NCBI GenBank assembly: GCA_022829145.1
Contig: CM040745.1
Span: 35,556,406-35,620,405 of the forward strand
Origin: Albula goreensis
Taxonomy: Eukaryota > Chordata > Actinopteri > Albuliformes > Albulidae
Reading direction: 5' to 3'
DNA length: 64,000 bases
Positions 49,118 through 61,300 of the stretch are shown in pieces. The translations under genes were made by a program, and so were the position numbers. Positions within the stretch are counted from its first letter, which is position 1; each line of letters opens with the position of its first letter. The notes under the pieces are model-generated. The model saw only the letters and a list, made by a program, of their open reading frames with translations, had not been told where the DNA came from and made no database searches.

Positions 49118-49805
49118 CGTGCCCTACAGCTGATATTGAGGGGGCCTTGTCTGTTTACTGAAGCCTCTATCACCAAGCCACTGCAAACTTTCTGAACGCG
49201 GTCAATACCGACAACCGCATCCCTCACAATGCGGAACAGAGGAGCGCGTGAGGGAACAGCCGACAAGCACCTCAACAGCTAGCGGAGTAGAACAGCTGAC
49301 AATGAGAGGGAAAGAGCGAAACTACGATGACAACACAAAAATTCACCAGACCAGTTCTTTCACATTTAACCATACTTACCATCTTAGCAGTCTTGCCATT
49401 TTGTCAGGCAAATGGACACACTAGCTGCTTGTGCTTATGTAGAAGACTGCGGTCAAGTCCATACACATAAAAATGAATATTTGAATAATAATTTGAATAA
49501 TAAAAGAATAAGGGTTGCTATTTATAATTTCTGACACATTCTACAATTGATGTTAATGAAAGCACGCGCATAAATCAAGTTGATAGACAAAATAATGGAA
49601 ACATCAAGCAATAAATGAATATTCATTCACTAATAAGGACTGCAGTGTGTGAATAACAGTTTGGCTGCCCTTTGCCTTCAGAAAAGATTCAGTCCTTCTT
49701 GCGGTTAAAAGCCCTATTAGTTCATCCTGACTTTTATAGCTATGTATCATATCTTAAAACGGGCGTCGCCCAACGCTGTGGGTCTGAAAATCGTTTATGT
49801 GAAAG

Positions 49806-49840
49806 TATTAGTAAATACACGGTAAGTGTATTTACTAATA
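49806..49840. repeat. Perfect 15-bp inverted repeat, 5-base loop
   Basis: TATTAGTAAATACAC (49806-49820) and GTGTATTTACTAATA (49826-49840) flank GGTAA. It would form a perfect stem-loop in single-stranded form. It lies inside a 92-codon frame of unknown meaning. Confidence 0.9.
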
Positions 49841-50370
49841 AAAGGCCGTTAGACTTCCTCTTCCAAGGGTTTCCTTTTAAGAAATGTAACTGTAATGGAT
49901 GTTATTACTGCACATCTTTAGTTTGGCCTGTATGGTGTGGTGTGCAATGAGTGCCCTCTCCACTTTCCCATGGTTATGAGTTTGCAAAGTGATACATGTG
50001 TTTCGTGTCAAATTGAAGTCTTCTAAATACCAGTTTTAGCATAAAAACTGGAGCACATATGTTTTTGGGGTATTATTTATGCATGCGTGTTTATAAATGA
50101 GGTTCCTGGTGATTAGGGCGGCCACGGAAGACATGATTTCATCCTGGTGCTCATGAAATCACCTCCATGACGTTCCGCAGTTGGGAACAAGTAATAAAAA
50201 AAAATGAGTAGAAAAAGAATAGAAGAGAACTGTTTTTGAATAACTCTGAACTCCGGGTTTTGTGCTCACTGCCATATTTTGATCACATTATCCTTTGTTG
50301 TGTATCAGCCATAATTACAGTGACTCCTGAAATGACACACCTATCATAATCATATTTTTATTCTGTTTAT

Positions 50371-50440
50371 TTATTAACCTTTATTTAACTAGGAAGTCTC
50401 ATTCTGGGATGTGTTTTTCACGAGAGACCTGGCAAAGGTG
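50371..50440 (-). repeat. Dispersed hairpin-type repeat tail, copy 2
   Basis: Reads AACCTTTATTTAACTAGGAA, GTCTCATTCTGGGATG and GAGAGACCTGGCAAAGG, the reverse orientation of the module at 21783-21850. Parent element unknown. Confidence 0.5.
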
Positions 50441-53400
50441 GCAATCAACACAGTGTTAGTACATAAAGCGATACAAAACAATACATATTACATATAAAAC
50501 ATACAGTATAGAAAAAAATATCAGACTTGTGAAGCTCACAACATACAGTTCCCATTGAAGTAAATCAAGGTGGTGTAGATTCCCTTCCGTGGTCATTTTT
50601 GAGCCTGTTTTGTGGTTTTTAGAAGCTATCCTATCAGTATCTATCCTTGTTAGTGAATTTTGGCTTGTGACCCTGTGCCTCTGTCCTGATCCAGCTTTTT
50701 CCTTGCCTGGTGAATCGTGTCGTGTTTTTTTACCCTCGACACTTAAAATAATTTTGCTGTCTCTCTGACTGACACACCTGCTGTTTGGGCACCAACGCTT
50801 TGCCCCTAAATTGTGTTTGATCTCTGATTTTCTTTGGGTAATTCATATTAAAGTGTTGATTTTAAAACTTCTTTTACAGTCAGTGCTTAGTACTGACATT
50901 AATGTAAAGCAAGTGCATGGGCTCCCTTCTAATTGCAATTTAATTAAAAGATGCAATTCAATTTAAACAGATTAAACAGATACTGTCGTCTTTTTTCATT
51001 TGCCGTTTCCATTATTTTGTGTGCCTCCTGCATCAGCAATATAATCATACTTATTTTAATGTCGAATGTAATGCGTTTTGTATATTATTTGGCCATATCG
51101 ATCTGGGGATTCTGCCAATAAATCACATTGAATTAAACTGAGAGATGGAGATGCAGAATGTGAGTGGTGTGTGTGCACGGGTATGAGAACATAAGGGAGG
51201 GGGAGGGCCTACCGAGGGACTACATGTGTGTGTGAGTCTCTTCCTCTGTTGTCTCATTTAATGAAACTAATAATATCTCAGATCAATACCTACTGTAATG
51301 TCACATTGCATAGTTCTGAATAACAAGGACTGTGTGTGTGTGTATGTGTGAGTTTGCTTGTATATTTTGATAGAAGATCCACAAAAAGAGGCAGGTATTG
51401 AAATTGTGTGTTAGTGCCATATCTTTCTGTCTACCTTCATTCTGCCACATTATAAAAAAATCTTTTCATTCATCTGAGAATTACATTAGGTCATTTTTTT
51501 CCTCCGAACCACTTAAAAAAGTCAATACTTTCCTCCAGCTCACAAAGATCACTCCAGACATTTCAGTGCTTTCTGTCGTTTCTGCTTGTCTTGCAAAATA
51601 ATCCTTCATCTCGGTTTCACGGGTGCGCGAAGCAATTTGAAAGTGCTGTGTAATTTGAGTGATCATCGCTAATGCGCTCGCAAGGTGTCCTCGGTCGGTC
51701 TTCAGAGGGTTCCGAATGCAATTAGCGTGGTGGAAGACGCAACAAAAAAATCCATTCGACCATAGACCGCGATGTCTTCCCTTCTCACTATTTCCTGACT
51801 CTCGAAACAAAAAGTTCCATGAAAACGGAACATTTCGTACTGCTCTCGGGGGCTGGAACAGAAGGACAGCTGAAACACAAGGGGCAGCTGCATGAACACT
51901 TGAGAACCCGATCTCCTCAGAAACAGCTGTAGTGACATCTCAATTCTGATCAACGTCGGAAAGCGCGGGACAAATAAAATGCATAGGCCTGCCTATCCTG
52001 GATCAGCCAGGCGATAGAGGAATGTGCCAACAATGCAGAATCAGTATAATTTAAAAATAAATTAATTAAAAGTAATTAATGGTAATGTGCATTCACAGGA
52101 TTGATGCAGCTGGATACTTCTGGACATTGGAGCCTGGTTTGGCAAAGCGCCTTATTCTTTCCCATTAAAATTCACAAAACAGAATTTGATGCCAGTGGGG
52201 ACATCTCTTCAGAGGACATTTGTTCTTTTTAGCATCTGGTGACAAGTCTAGTGTCCTATCAGCCAGTCCTCACACTGGACTGTGTAGCAGTGCACTGTGG
52301 GAAAGGAACAAGTAACAAACGCTTCCGATTGCCCACATACGTGTGGAAGCAGTTTTTACTGTGTGGCATGGCTTGCACCGAATTGCATAATAAAGGAACC
52401 CTCCTGGTGTGTGAAGAGAGGAATATGTGGAAATATGAAATATTAGGTATGATTAAAGAAAGCAGATCCGGGGCCAATGAGCAGGGTTCTTTACACTATA
52501 GGACTGGAACAGCGGCTCCATCACCCAATGCCGTGTAATTCCTTTTCATAATTCTCTTTTCTATTAAGTTACTTGAAACCAGCGTTACAGCACTTGACAT
52601 CATACCTAATGCTGGTATGTGCCCAGCAAAATCGACCGCTTTGGACTGTTTGCAGGCTAAGACTGTGGTTTTTCGCCAAAAAAGCAGTTTATTTCACATT
52701 TATTCATCAGCCGTGCTTCTTGCCGTTTGCTGCGAGGAAGGATGGCAGCAGATTCCCTTCTCCCCTCCTTGTTCGTCTCCTTGGGTTTTTAGTGCGGGAG
52801 AAGAAGACGAAAGAAATGCCATCATGCAGCTCGCCAACTCTTCCCACAGCCCGCTCGTAAGTAGGCCAGCGCCAGTATTTCAGACATGTGGAGGTGAGCC
52901 GTGGAGTATTTTAGCCAACAGCTATTCTGTCATTCTTGTAGCCAGTGCCAACTCATGTAAATGTTACTTTTGAACACAAATAAATTTTTAAAGAAAAAAT
53001 ATATGTGTGAAATGAACAGCTCTGAGTATGACAGTACTGGAGAGGGAGTGGAGGGTAGTCGGACTCCATGTTAAATTTTTGACCCCGTACTGGTGATTGT
53101 TTGGAATAATCATAGATGTCATATTTCCTTTCTCCTTCTGGTAGCTACAGTCAACTGTCTATCAAGGACTGCTCTTAAACCAATTAAAATGTTTTACTCC
53201 ACGGCAAAGCACAATGATTGGTCCAAATCAGTAAGTTGCTGCTACTTATATGGCATCTCTGCCCAATTACAGTTTCATTAAAGTCTCATTACCTCACCAC
53301 CACTGATGGGTAAATGAGGTATCAGGACACCAAAATAGGTGGAGCTACAATTAGCGGCCAATCACTGACTTGATTCAACCAGGTTTTGCTCTGTGGCAAC

Positions 53401-54240
53401 ACAATGGTTAGTTTAAATCAGTGTAGAACTTACACACCCACTCATTTTGGGGTGGTGAAGCCTTAATTATCCTATCGTTACCCTGGATAGGTGAAAACAC
53501 AGCGATAACCATGGGAGGTAAGAATCTGCAAATGTGATGAAATTACAGGAACATGGATTCATAAACCAAAAAAGAAAAGCGCACAAGCACTTTTTTAATG
53601 CAGAACACGTTGCTCTTGGCAAGATGATGAGAACCTGAAACTTTTATAGATATTTTTCCCTCAGTTTTGTTGGAGCTTCCCTGGAGCTGTTCTTGTGCTA
53701 CTTTTAAGCGTTTCATTGGATCTTTTTACCGTTTACTGTTCACATGATATTGTGAGAGTGTTCCTGTCTTAGTGTAGCCTGTGTTTTGTTCTTCTCTGTG
53801 TTTGAAGGTCATACTTAATCAGAATTTCTGTTCACAGAAGTAAGGCGGTGATACTTGAGTATGCGCTCTACTAATGGGGGCAGGACAATGTAAAAGTTAC
53901 ATAACATGTATCCCTGTTCAAGCAAATCAATAGTTTGGACGTTCACTTGATTTTAGGGAAAAACAATACGCTAATGTGCAAATATAATATAAACTATGAC
54001 AGGCCAGCTGTCCATAGCAAGGACAAAGCTGAGATGCAGCTGGCACCTTTTAAAAAATGTGTCTTATAACTTGGCAGTGGACAGGTCTCCAGACTTTCGG
54101 TGATCAGACTGGTAACCACAGGACCTCAAACATTTACACTGAATGGAAGATTTTCCTCAAATTTAAAACTCCTTTTGTTCACATGGACAAGAAGCCAACC
54201 ATCAGACACAGAAGGATACATACCAGGAGGTATTCTTTCT
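50441..54240. other. Noncoding stretch
   Basis: About 3.8 kb. GC-richer patches are at 51650-51900 and 52600-52960, where frames on both strands overlap. Nothing supports a gene. Confidence 0.4.
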
Positions 54241-54244
54241 TGAA

Positions 54245-54640
54245 CCCTTCTCATGGGAAACTGCTTAAGCTAAGCAGGTGTTGGCATGGTTAAGACTTGG
54301 ATGAAAGACCAAAGAAAATTCAGTTGCAATTGGAATAGGTATGGGAGGGACAGTAAGGGGTCACTCTCTCAGCTGCACCAATGCATTAGGGCACTGAGCT
54401 GTAATTTGGATGAGACCTTAAACAGAGGTCCTGAACTCCTAGTGGTGATTAAGGATCCCATGGCTGCTCTTAAAAGACTAGAGGACTTAACCCTGGTGTC
54501 TTGGCCAAAGTCCCATAGAAACAGGCTGTGTAAATCTGGTAATTTAATCACCCCTTGTATCTGATTGGCTACATGATCCCTGCCCAGTTTGATTGCCATG
54601 GTAATCACTGCATAAGATAATTGAGCTTTTAGCTGACCTG
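54245..54640 (+). mobile_element. 5S-rRNA-derived SINE (SINE3/DeuSINE type), degenerate
   Basis: The head follows 5S rRNA: TTAAGCTAAGCAGGTGTTGG (A-box region at 54267-54278), then CATGGTTAAGACTTGGATG (C-box region at 54294-54306). The body has GGATGAGACCTTAAACAGAG, GTCCTGAACTCCTAGTGG and GTGTCTTGGCCAAAGTCCCA, the conserved central text of this SINE superfamily. Order and orientation are intact. Many substitutions mean an old copy with a probably weak pol III promoter. Confidence 0.8.
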
Positions 54641-54989
54641 CCCAGGTAAGTAAAGAGGGGAAACAATAACATGTTAGGTTGTGGCTGAGTTGTACATAGG
54701 TCATGTATTTACTGAAGTTGTGGCCATATAAGAGAAATTATTATGCATTCAGATTTTTACCTACGGATACATAATCAAGATAGTGGTGTGTGAAAATATG
54801 TAATAAAAGCATGGTTGATGCATTTGAAAGCAGAAAAAGGGAACGTAAGACAGTCTGGCAAAGAGAGAGTGGCAGTTTTAAAATGTGGACAGTTATAAGT
54901 CTGTATAAACCGCAAAAAGACTCGCAATGCTTTTCAGAACCAAACTTTCTGGGGAATCTGGTGATATAAGTTGACAAGAGAGAGTCGCT

Positions 54990-55318
54990 TCTCTCAGTCC
55001 ATCTCTCTCTCTCCCTCTCTCTCTCTCTCTCCGTGCTCAGTTCCTTCAGCGCTCCATCGCCTGACTAGTCCTGCTTTGGCAGCAGTGACGTCACCGAGCC
55101 AGCCAGTGGGTTGAACAGAAGGTAGAGAGAGGGAGAGCGAGCTCACGAACGGGAGCGGAGTTGTTGGGCCTGCAAGAATAGACCCGACAAAACAATCAAA
55201 TCGGATTTCTGACTGTCAAAAAATTGTATCACAGCACGACTGAATTGCAAAGAGGCGATTTTGCGTATCCAGCCTCAAATTACCCGTGCCTGATCCGACC
55301 GGAGCTAGCAACACCAAG
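54990..55318 (+). promoter_or_regulatory. Promoter and noncoding first exon, probably nck2
   Basis: A CT-rich tract (54998-55033) is followed by CGTGCTCAGTTCCTTC, a CRE (GCAGTGACGTCACCG, core 55086-55093) and GC-richer, CpG-bearing sequence. It ends in ACACCAAG|GTAAGAAAG, a strong donor at 55319. No ATG frame of note lies between the CRE and the donor, so the exon is 5' UTR. Human FHL2 and NCK2 are divergent neighbours and NCK2 has a noncoding first exon, so this is most likely nck2 exon 1. No nck2 coding sequence (SH3 domains) lies in the remaining 8.7 kb to prove it. Confidence 0.5.
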
Positions 55319-57647
55319 GTAAGAAAGCGAGAGGGAAAGAAAAGTTGGTGTGGTCGCTGACGGGAGAAGAGGCAATGACTGGCTTTACAGTACTCGGTGT
55401 TTGCTATATTGAAATCTCAGTGAGCTGGCGGTTGTGTTAACAGCTGTAAACACAAGAGAACCGGTTATTCTTCGGAACAGGGGTTGAGAAGTCAAACATT
55501 TGTTTCATGTGTCCATGCTGTTGACGGTGTAGGGTAGCTGGTGATCCTTCGAGAGCTACGCTGCTTTGTGTGTCTACGGCAGCACAATAGATGCGGGTTT
55601 GATATAACGGTGGTGATGGCGTTTCGTGGAGGAAAGAATGATTGTCCGGTTCTGTGTGCACATGCTTTTATCGCCCACACTTGAACTTAGCCTTCACAAT
55701 AATTTTACAAAGTAAAACGCAACACTTTGCCTCACTTAACATAATGACAAGCTGCATGTAGTGTCGTTAGATTAATAGGTTTTAAAGCGAAACCAGTTAT
55801 TGTAATTGCAGGTAGCTAGCAGTGGCTATTCCAATTGTGTTGTCATTTTGTGTTGGTATTTAATGCATTGTTCATGTTGAAATATTGCGCATAATTACTG
55901 AAGAGATCCGTTGTAACCCTCTGTTCAAAACTTGCCAGCCTCTGCTCTGAGAAGTAAACGATTTTACTGAACGTTACATCTTACCTGTGTTCTCAAAAAG
56001 TAACCTAAATTTTTCACATCGCTTGTATGGTACTTAAACGTGTCTTTCACCTTCAGAGTGATGGTGCACAAAAGATTAGAATTCAGAGGCACGTAGTGTC
56101 AAAGTGAATTGTATGTTTAGTTAAAAGAAACTTCAAAGTTTTGAAATTTGGGCGCATGGCACTCTTTGCGGAAGATTATGCCCAACTTCTATACATTTTT
56201 CAGCCTGCAGCATTTAGAACAGCTAAAACTCACTGAATAGATGAATTAGAAATCATTGAACCAGAAAAAAATGGCAAAGAACGTGTCATTTATTTATGTA
56301 ATCCGATTTTGAGTGTGCGACATACTTAATGGCGACTAATTGAACAGACATAAGCTATAAAGTGCATGGCTATACTGTATGCAGACCGTTTGATATGGTG
56401 TACACATAACCTCATTCATACGATGAAAATGAGAGAATACAGTGAAATTTAAGTAGGCTATTTCAAGCTGCATGTTTTTTAATTCAACAAAAGATCATTA
56501 AAACGTTGATCCTCATGTGTCTTCATGTCTCAAGCCTAGTACCTGTTTCCTGGGAGTGTTTTTTTCCTGAGAAGATTCCACTAATGGAAAATCTCATCGC
56601 AACGGAATTCACACTGTGTCGATTCGCGGAGCTTTTGGATTAACCTCTGTGCCCCGTACCATTCAGATAAATTTGATAAAGCAACAGGGTTCACATTGCG
56701 GCGTTTTGCGTCACCTGCTTTTTGCAGGCTACCTGTCGTTCTCATTTATTTGTGGCTGATATAGACGTTTTCTACAGAAAAAGGAAGCCGCTAGTAGCAG
56801 CTAATGACGCAAACGTTTCATTGCAATTAGTTTCCATCAGCAATCGATTCTGTTGGTAACCAGATAAAGAACGTTTTCCCTCCGACTACAACCCTGTGAT
56901 GCTATTTAGGGTTCTGCTTTTTATTTTATCCTACACAAAATCCCGGAGGCATTTGCTGCTTCTCTCATTCCCTTCACTAAGTACATTTTACACCTGTCAG
57001 AACACTTAAACTTGCCGTTTAGTGTGTTAAGTAGCACCAGCCGTCCTCGACTCAAGGGGAAGAATGTTATTTATATGGATGTGTTGAATTTAGCTTGGGC
57101 CTTAGCGACATTCCTCAGTAAAGTGGAAAACTGGACTTTTCACAGTAGCCACCTTTAAGACCACTGTGCACTGTGTTTCCCAAGTTGTAAATGATTTCTC
57201 TTTATGAAAGTAAAACTGACACAGTTTCTGTGTATGAGACCGGCTGGGTGAGCTCAACAATCCGGTTGTAGTTGGGCTGCACCCATCGTTGTCACCATGG
57301 GAACGCAAAACCGGAGGACAAGGTCCGCCCTGCAATGAAAAGCATGCGGAATTGGATTGGGTTACTGATAAAGACTGCCGAACACAGCATTGCTGAAATG
57401 GATTGTCACAACAAATTTGGATAAACGTATAGTAATGACAAGGATGTATCATCATGTAAAAAGCACACGCCATAAGGCTTCGGATCATTTTCATTTTGCT
57501 CCAAAATGTCCTTTGTGGAGTTTTATGTTCCTGACTGATTTGTGACTGTTATATGAACAATGATGATAATGATGATGGCCGAATCTCACATGTACTTAGG
57601 CACGTGATACAGAGACATAGAAACTCAATGTTTTCTTGCCTGCAGGT

Positions 57648-57750
57648 GCAGGATGTGGTGGTGATGCTAAGGCCAATTATAAGGAGCCCTGTGGGGCTGC
57701 CAGAAACAGTCCGCCTTGGTACAGTTCTGATTGGATACCTGACCGTGAGA
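57648..57750 (+). other. Exon-like block, possible alternative 5' exon
   Basis: CTTGCCTGCAG acceptor, then a short open stretch reading VQDVVVMLRPIIRSPVG and ending GTVLIGYLT, then GTGAGAGAG, a moderate donor near 57747. It may be an alternative 5' exon of the 55-kb gene or chance. Confidence 0.2.
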
Positions 57751-58279
57751 GAGAACCAATCCACACACACCAAACCAATGCAGTGACAGGCCAGGCTAGC
57801 ATGTAGCCCCAGTTTGTCATAATTTAGAATGTCCATAAACAAAGACCTCTTGCTTATGTGTGTGGGGGAATAAAAAACGAAAACATTTTCAGGACACATG
57901 AATTCACAGTTCTGTTCCATTACCTCGGAACACTCTCTATCCTTCTTGATGAGATATTTTCATCTGCCTGCTAGTACAGCAGACAGTTGAAATCCAATAA
58001 GTCATGCATTAATGAAGTACCACCTGCAGCGGTTGCAATACTGGGTCAGTTAACATTTCCTTCCTCGTTAAGTGCTTTTCTGGATTGAAGCATTTCCCTG
58101 ATGCTCAGTCATTATTACTGATAATGGCCCTTTGTGGGTTTGTCAGACGAGATTGGTTTTAATTGATAGCAAATTAGCAAATGATCACACATCTAATAGC
58201 ATTTGTGAATGTGAATATTGAGTAAAGGATCGACTTTTTGTAGCCTACCTGGGTAAACGGTTCTGTTAGAATTGTAATG

Positions 58280-58301
58280 GTGAAGTGCATTGTGGGAATC
58301 T
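58280..58301 (-). promoter_or_regulatory. ZNF143-like motif
   Basis: The - strand reads GGAGATTCCCACAATGCACT, matching TTCCCAnnATGC. It lies just before a CpG-richer patch (58400-58720), so an internal promoter is possible. Confidence 0.3.
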
Positions 58302-61300
58302 CCGTCACAGTTGTGTATGCTTGTGTTTCGACTCAGCAGTGAACTTGGCCCGAGGTTAACACCCAACCCTGGGCCTGAAATCTCTCACAGCAGAGGTTTT
58401 AATGACCTGTAAAACTGTTTGCGGAAACCTCTCTCTCATGGCTCGGAGCTGCGGTCCGCCTATAGCGTTGCCCTCTCTCGGGGTGGAATGCTGGAATCCG
58501 ACGTGCGTGCCTTAACGCCACGGTACCAGTCACCTACGTTAAACAAAGAGCCACTGTGTGTTTTCGCTCGGCGTGTATGTTTGTGGAAATGGACGCGCCC
58601 CTTTAAAGTGCCTGTTTCTACGCTGGCCACAGTTGTCGGATTGTGCCAGATGGAAAAATTGGGTTTCTACGCGTTTCGAGGAGCCATTAACTCTCTGCTG
58701 GGAGTCAGTCAGTAGGTGTGTTAGAGAGTGGAGACAGGAGTCATGCCCATCTTACATTATGGGGCCCTGGAGAGTCCCCGCCTCAACTGGGAATGGGTGA
58801 ACCACCTGCAATTCACTGTAAAGCCCTAATTCACAAAGCCACAACTTAATATGAATAATATATGAATGAGTATGAATACAAGAAGGACACAATAGATATG
58901 GATGCAGGAATAGGTCTTTGGAAGTATTGAATGCCATCAATAGCACTCTGAGTATTTAACCTTTTGGGGAACAGATTTTCAACTGATGTTGATAAAGAAA
59001 CTGCACTCTCATTTCTACATGTGATTTTGGACGCAAGATCAGATAAAGACCATGGGCCGAATTTGAGAGTTCAAAAGGGCAGTCGCTGAAAAACGTGTAC
59101 CAGTTCTGTTTTCTGCAGACATGACTGCGCTCACCTGCAGGTGTAACCGGTCTTTCTTATTTACCTACTGTTTACCTGTTTCTCATTTGCTCCAATGGTG
59201 GCTATGTTTCACACCGTGCTAAGACACAAGGACCCGAAACAACACTCTTGTTGTCCCTGGGGATACCTGCTCGTTAAAAATTAACTGGAAAAACCAGAAA
59301 CCAACATTTTAAAGAGTCAGCTTGATTCTTCCTAGGAACAGTGATGTTAGCTCCTTTCTAATGTTACATGCTAATACCATAAAGTCGAAGTGCATTTGCT
59401 TTTTTGCTCTGCAACAAGCAAGTAAAAAAATCTTACTTGTTTGGTGAAAGAAACACCCCTTTAAGCACTGCTAGTATCAACATGTCTCTTGATAAGCTTT
59501 AACAAGCCAGGAGCAGCTACCTATTTCATCCTACCTGAAAGGAGCTACAAGACACCTGCATAAACCACAAGCTAATTAGGTGTGCTTTCAGTCCTACCAG
59601 TGTTGTATGTCTCACTTTATGAAGTACGCATTTCTTGAATACGAATGCTGTAAATGTTTCTCTTAAACAATACATAGCTGTTCCAAAAACCCAAAAATCC
59701 CCCTCCCTGCCCCACCTTCATTCTGATAATGTACTTACATTCTCACTTTGTTTCATTTTTACTGGACAGTCTTCGGCGCAAGGAAATTGAATGTTCAATG
59801 TTCTGTCTTTGAGCAGACCCCACTGTGTGACAACACACTGTTCAGATAAAGATGGGGGAAGAAAAACAATGGTTTAAAAATACACACCAATCATCATGTG
59901 AAGAAAGTAAGGAACATGATGTGCAGTGATGGTTTCTCCCTCAAGGGCACTTTTTTGGCTGTTAGCATTTCATTTCACCTGAAAAACAGTAGTAAGCTCA
60001 TGTTCTGGCTCACTCAATCTCATATTAGACACATCCTTGTTTTAACCAATGAAATGGCCTTGTTCTCTACAGCCAACATTATGATAGGCGCATGTCTGTG
60101 ACTAGCGTTGGTTATGTGTGGTTGGGAAGCCACTTTTGCGGGTGTTGAAGCCATGTGCCTCTATCCCATTATTGGGTGTACCATAGCCTTAACCAATCAG
60201 AATATCTGCCTGAAACATCTGGCAAAGTACTGGGTTGAGTATCAATCAGTACTTTCTTACCTGTGGGCATATCTGAGGTCATGCATGCTGTCAGTCTGTG
60301 CCACAGCAGTTGAACAGGGTTACAGGTATAATTGGTTTTTATGAATTCTTGATTTAAGCAAAATGGAGATTATGAAGGAGTTTAAAAATAGTGAAAGACT
60401 TTTGCACGGGCCAGCTTCAGCGAAACACAGCGGTCTTCCGCCGGCGTGGCGAGGGGCATACATGAGACTTAAGAGCATAATATACTGACATTGGTACAGA
60501 CAAGGTGACCAGAAGACTAGTGAATCACAGACTGAGGGGGGTGTGGCTAATCCTCCCTGGCCCCTCCCACATTTAGATGTGGCATTGACCATTCACCGGA
60601 GGAGCGAGGGAATGCCTTTTAGGTGGCCGCACAGTCACATTATCCTGCTTTTACCCACTTTCAAGCAGTTTACACCATTAAGGTCACTTCATGCAAATCG
60701 TCTTAAGTTGATTTAGAGTGCATGCTCAAATCCATAATATTTAATCTCTGCTGTGGATATATTTTAATGTCCCTATAAAAGGGTGTAAAACTTTGCCTTG
60801 CGCACAGCCAGCCCTTCTGAAGACGTCTGTCGCTCCTCAGTTTCGTAAATGTATTATTTTTGTCATATGTTGAAGGCTAACGCTAACACCTGCCGTGCGT
60901 GGCAATCCGGCGTATCACTTGAAACAGAAGGAACCGACAGAAGGCACAGCAAATTCATTACCGTCACTCTGAAGCAAGGTTATTTCCGAGATGATTGGCA
61001 CTTAATTGCGATGACACCTGACGGTATAGCGTCTCTCAGTCCCTCTCCGTTTGGCGACTCTCTGCAAGGGGGCGGTGGGGGGGGGAGCCTTTTTTTTTGC
61101 AGGAGGGATCCTGCGGGGAGTGTCACGTCAAATTAGATTTCATGGCTTAGGTGGAAAATTACTTTCCCTGACCTGTCCTCATGCTATAAATTTTAATCTG
61201 TCAAAAAGAGGAAAAAAAAGGAAGAGGTGCACATGGAATACAGACCAGTATATAATAACGTCACAGGGAGGCAGAGAGGAGAGTGGCAGAGGTTACAGTG

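Noticed and set aside
49672..49950. 92-codon frame with Cys-rich end (CNCNGCYYC)
   Set aside because: Recalls retroelement text only weakly; no neighbouring domain supports it.
54267..54306. Genuine 5S rRNA gene
   Set aside because: Only a decayed partial 5S head is present and it continues into SINE body sequence.
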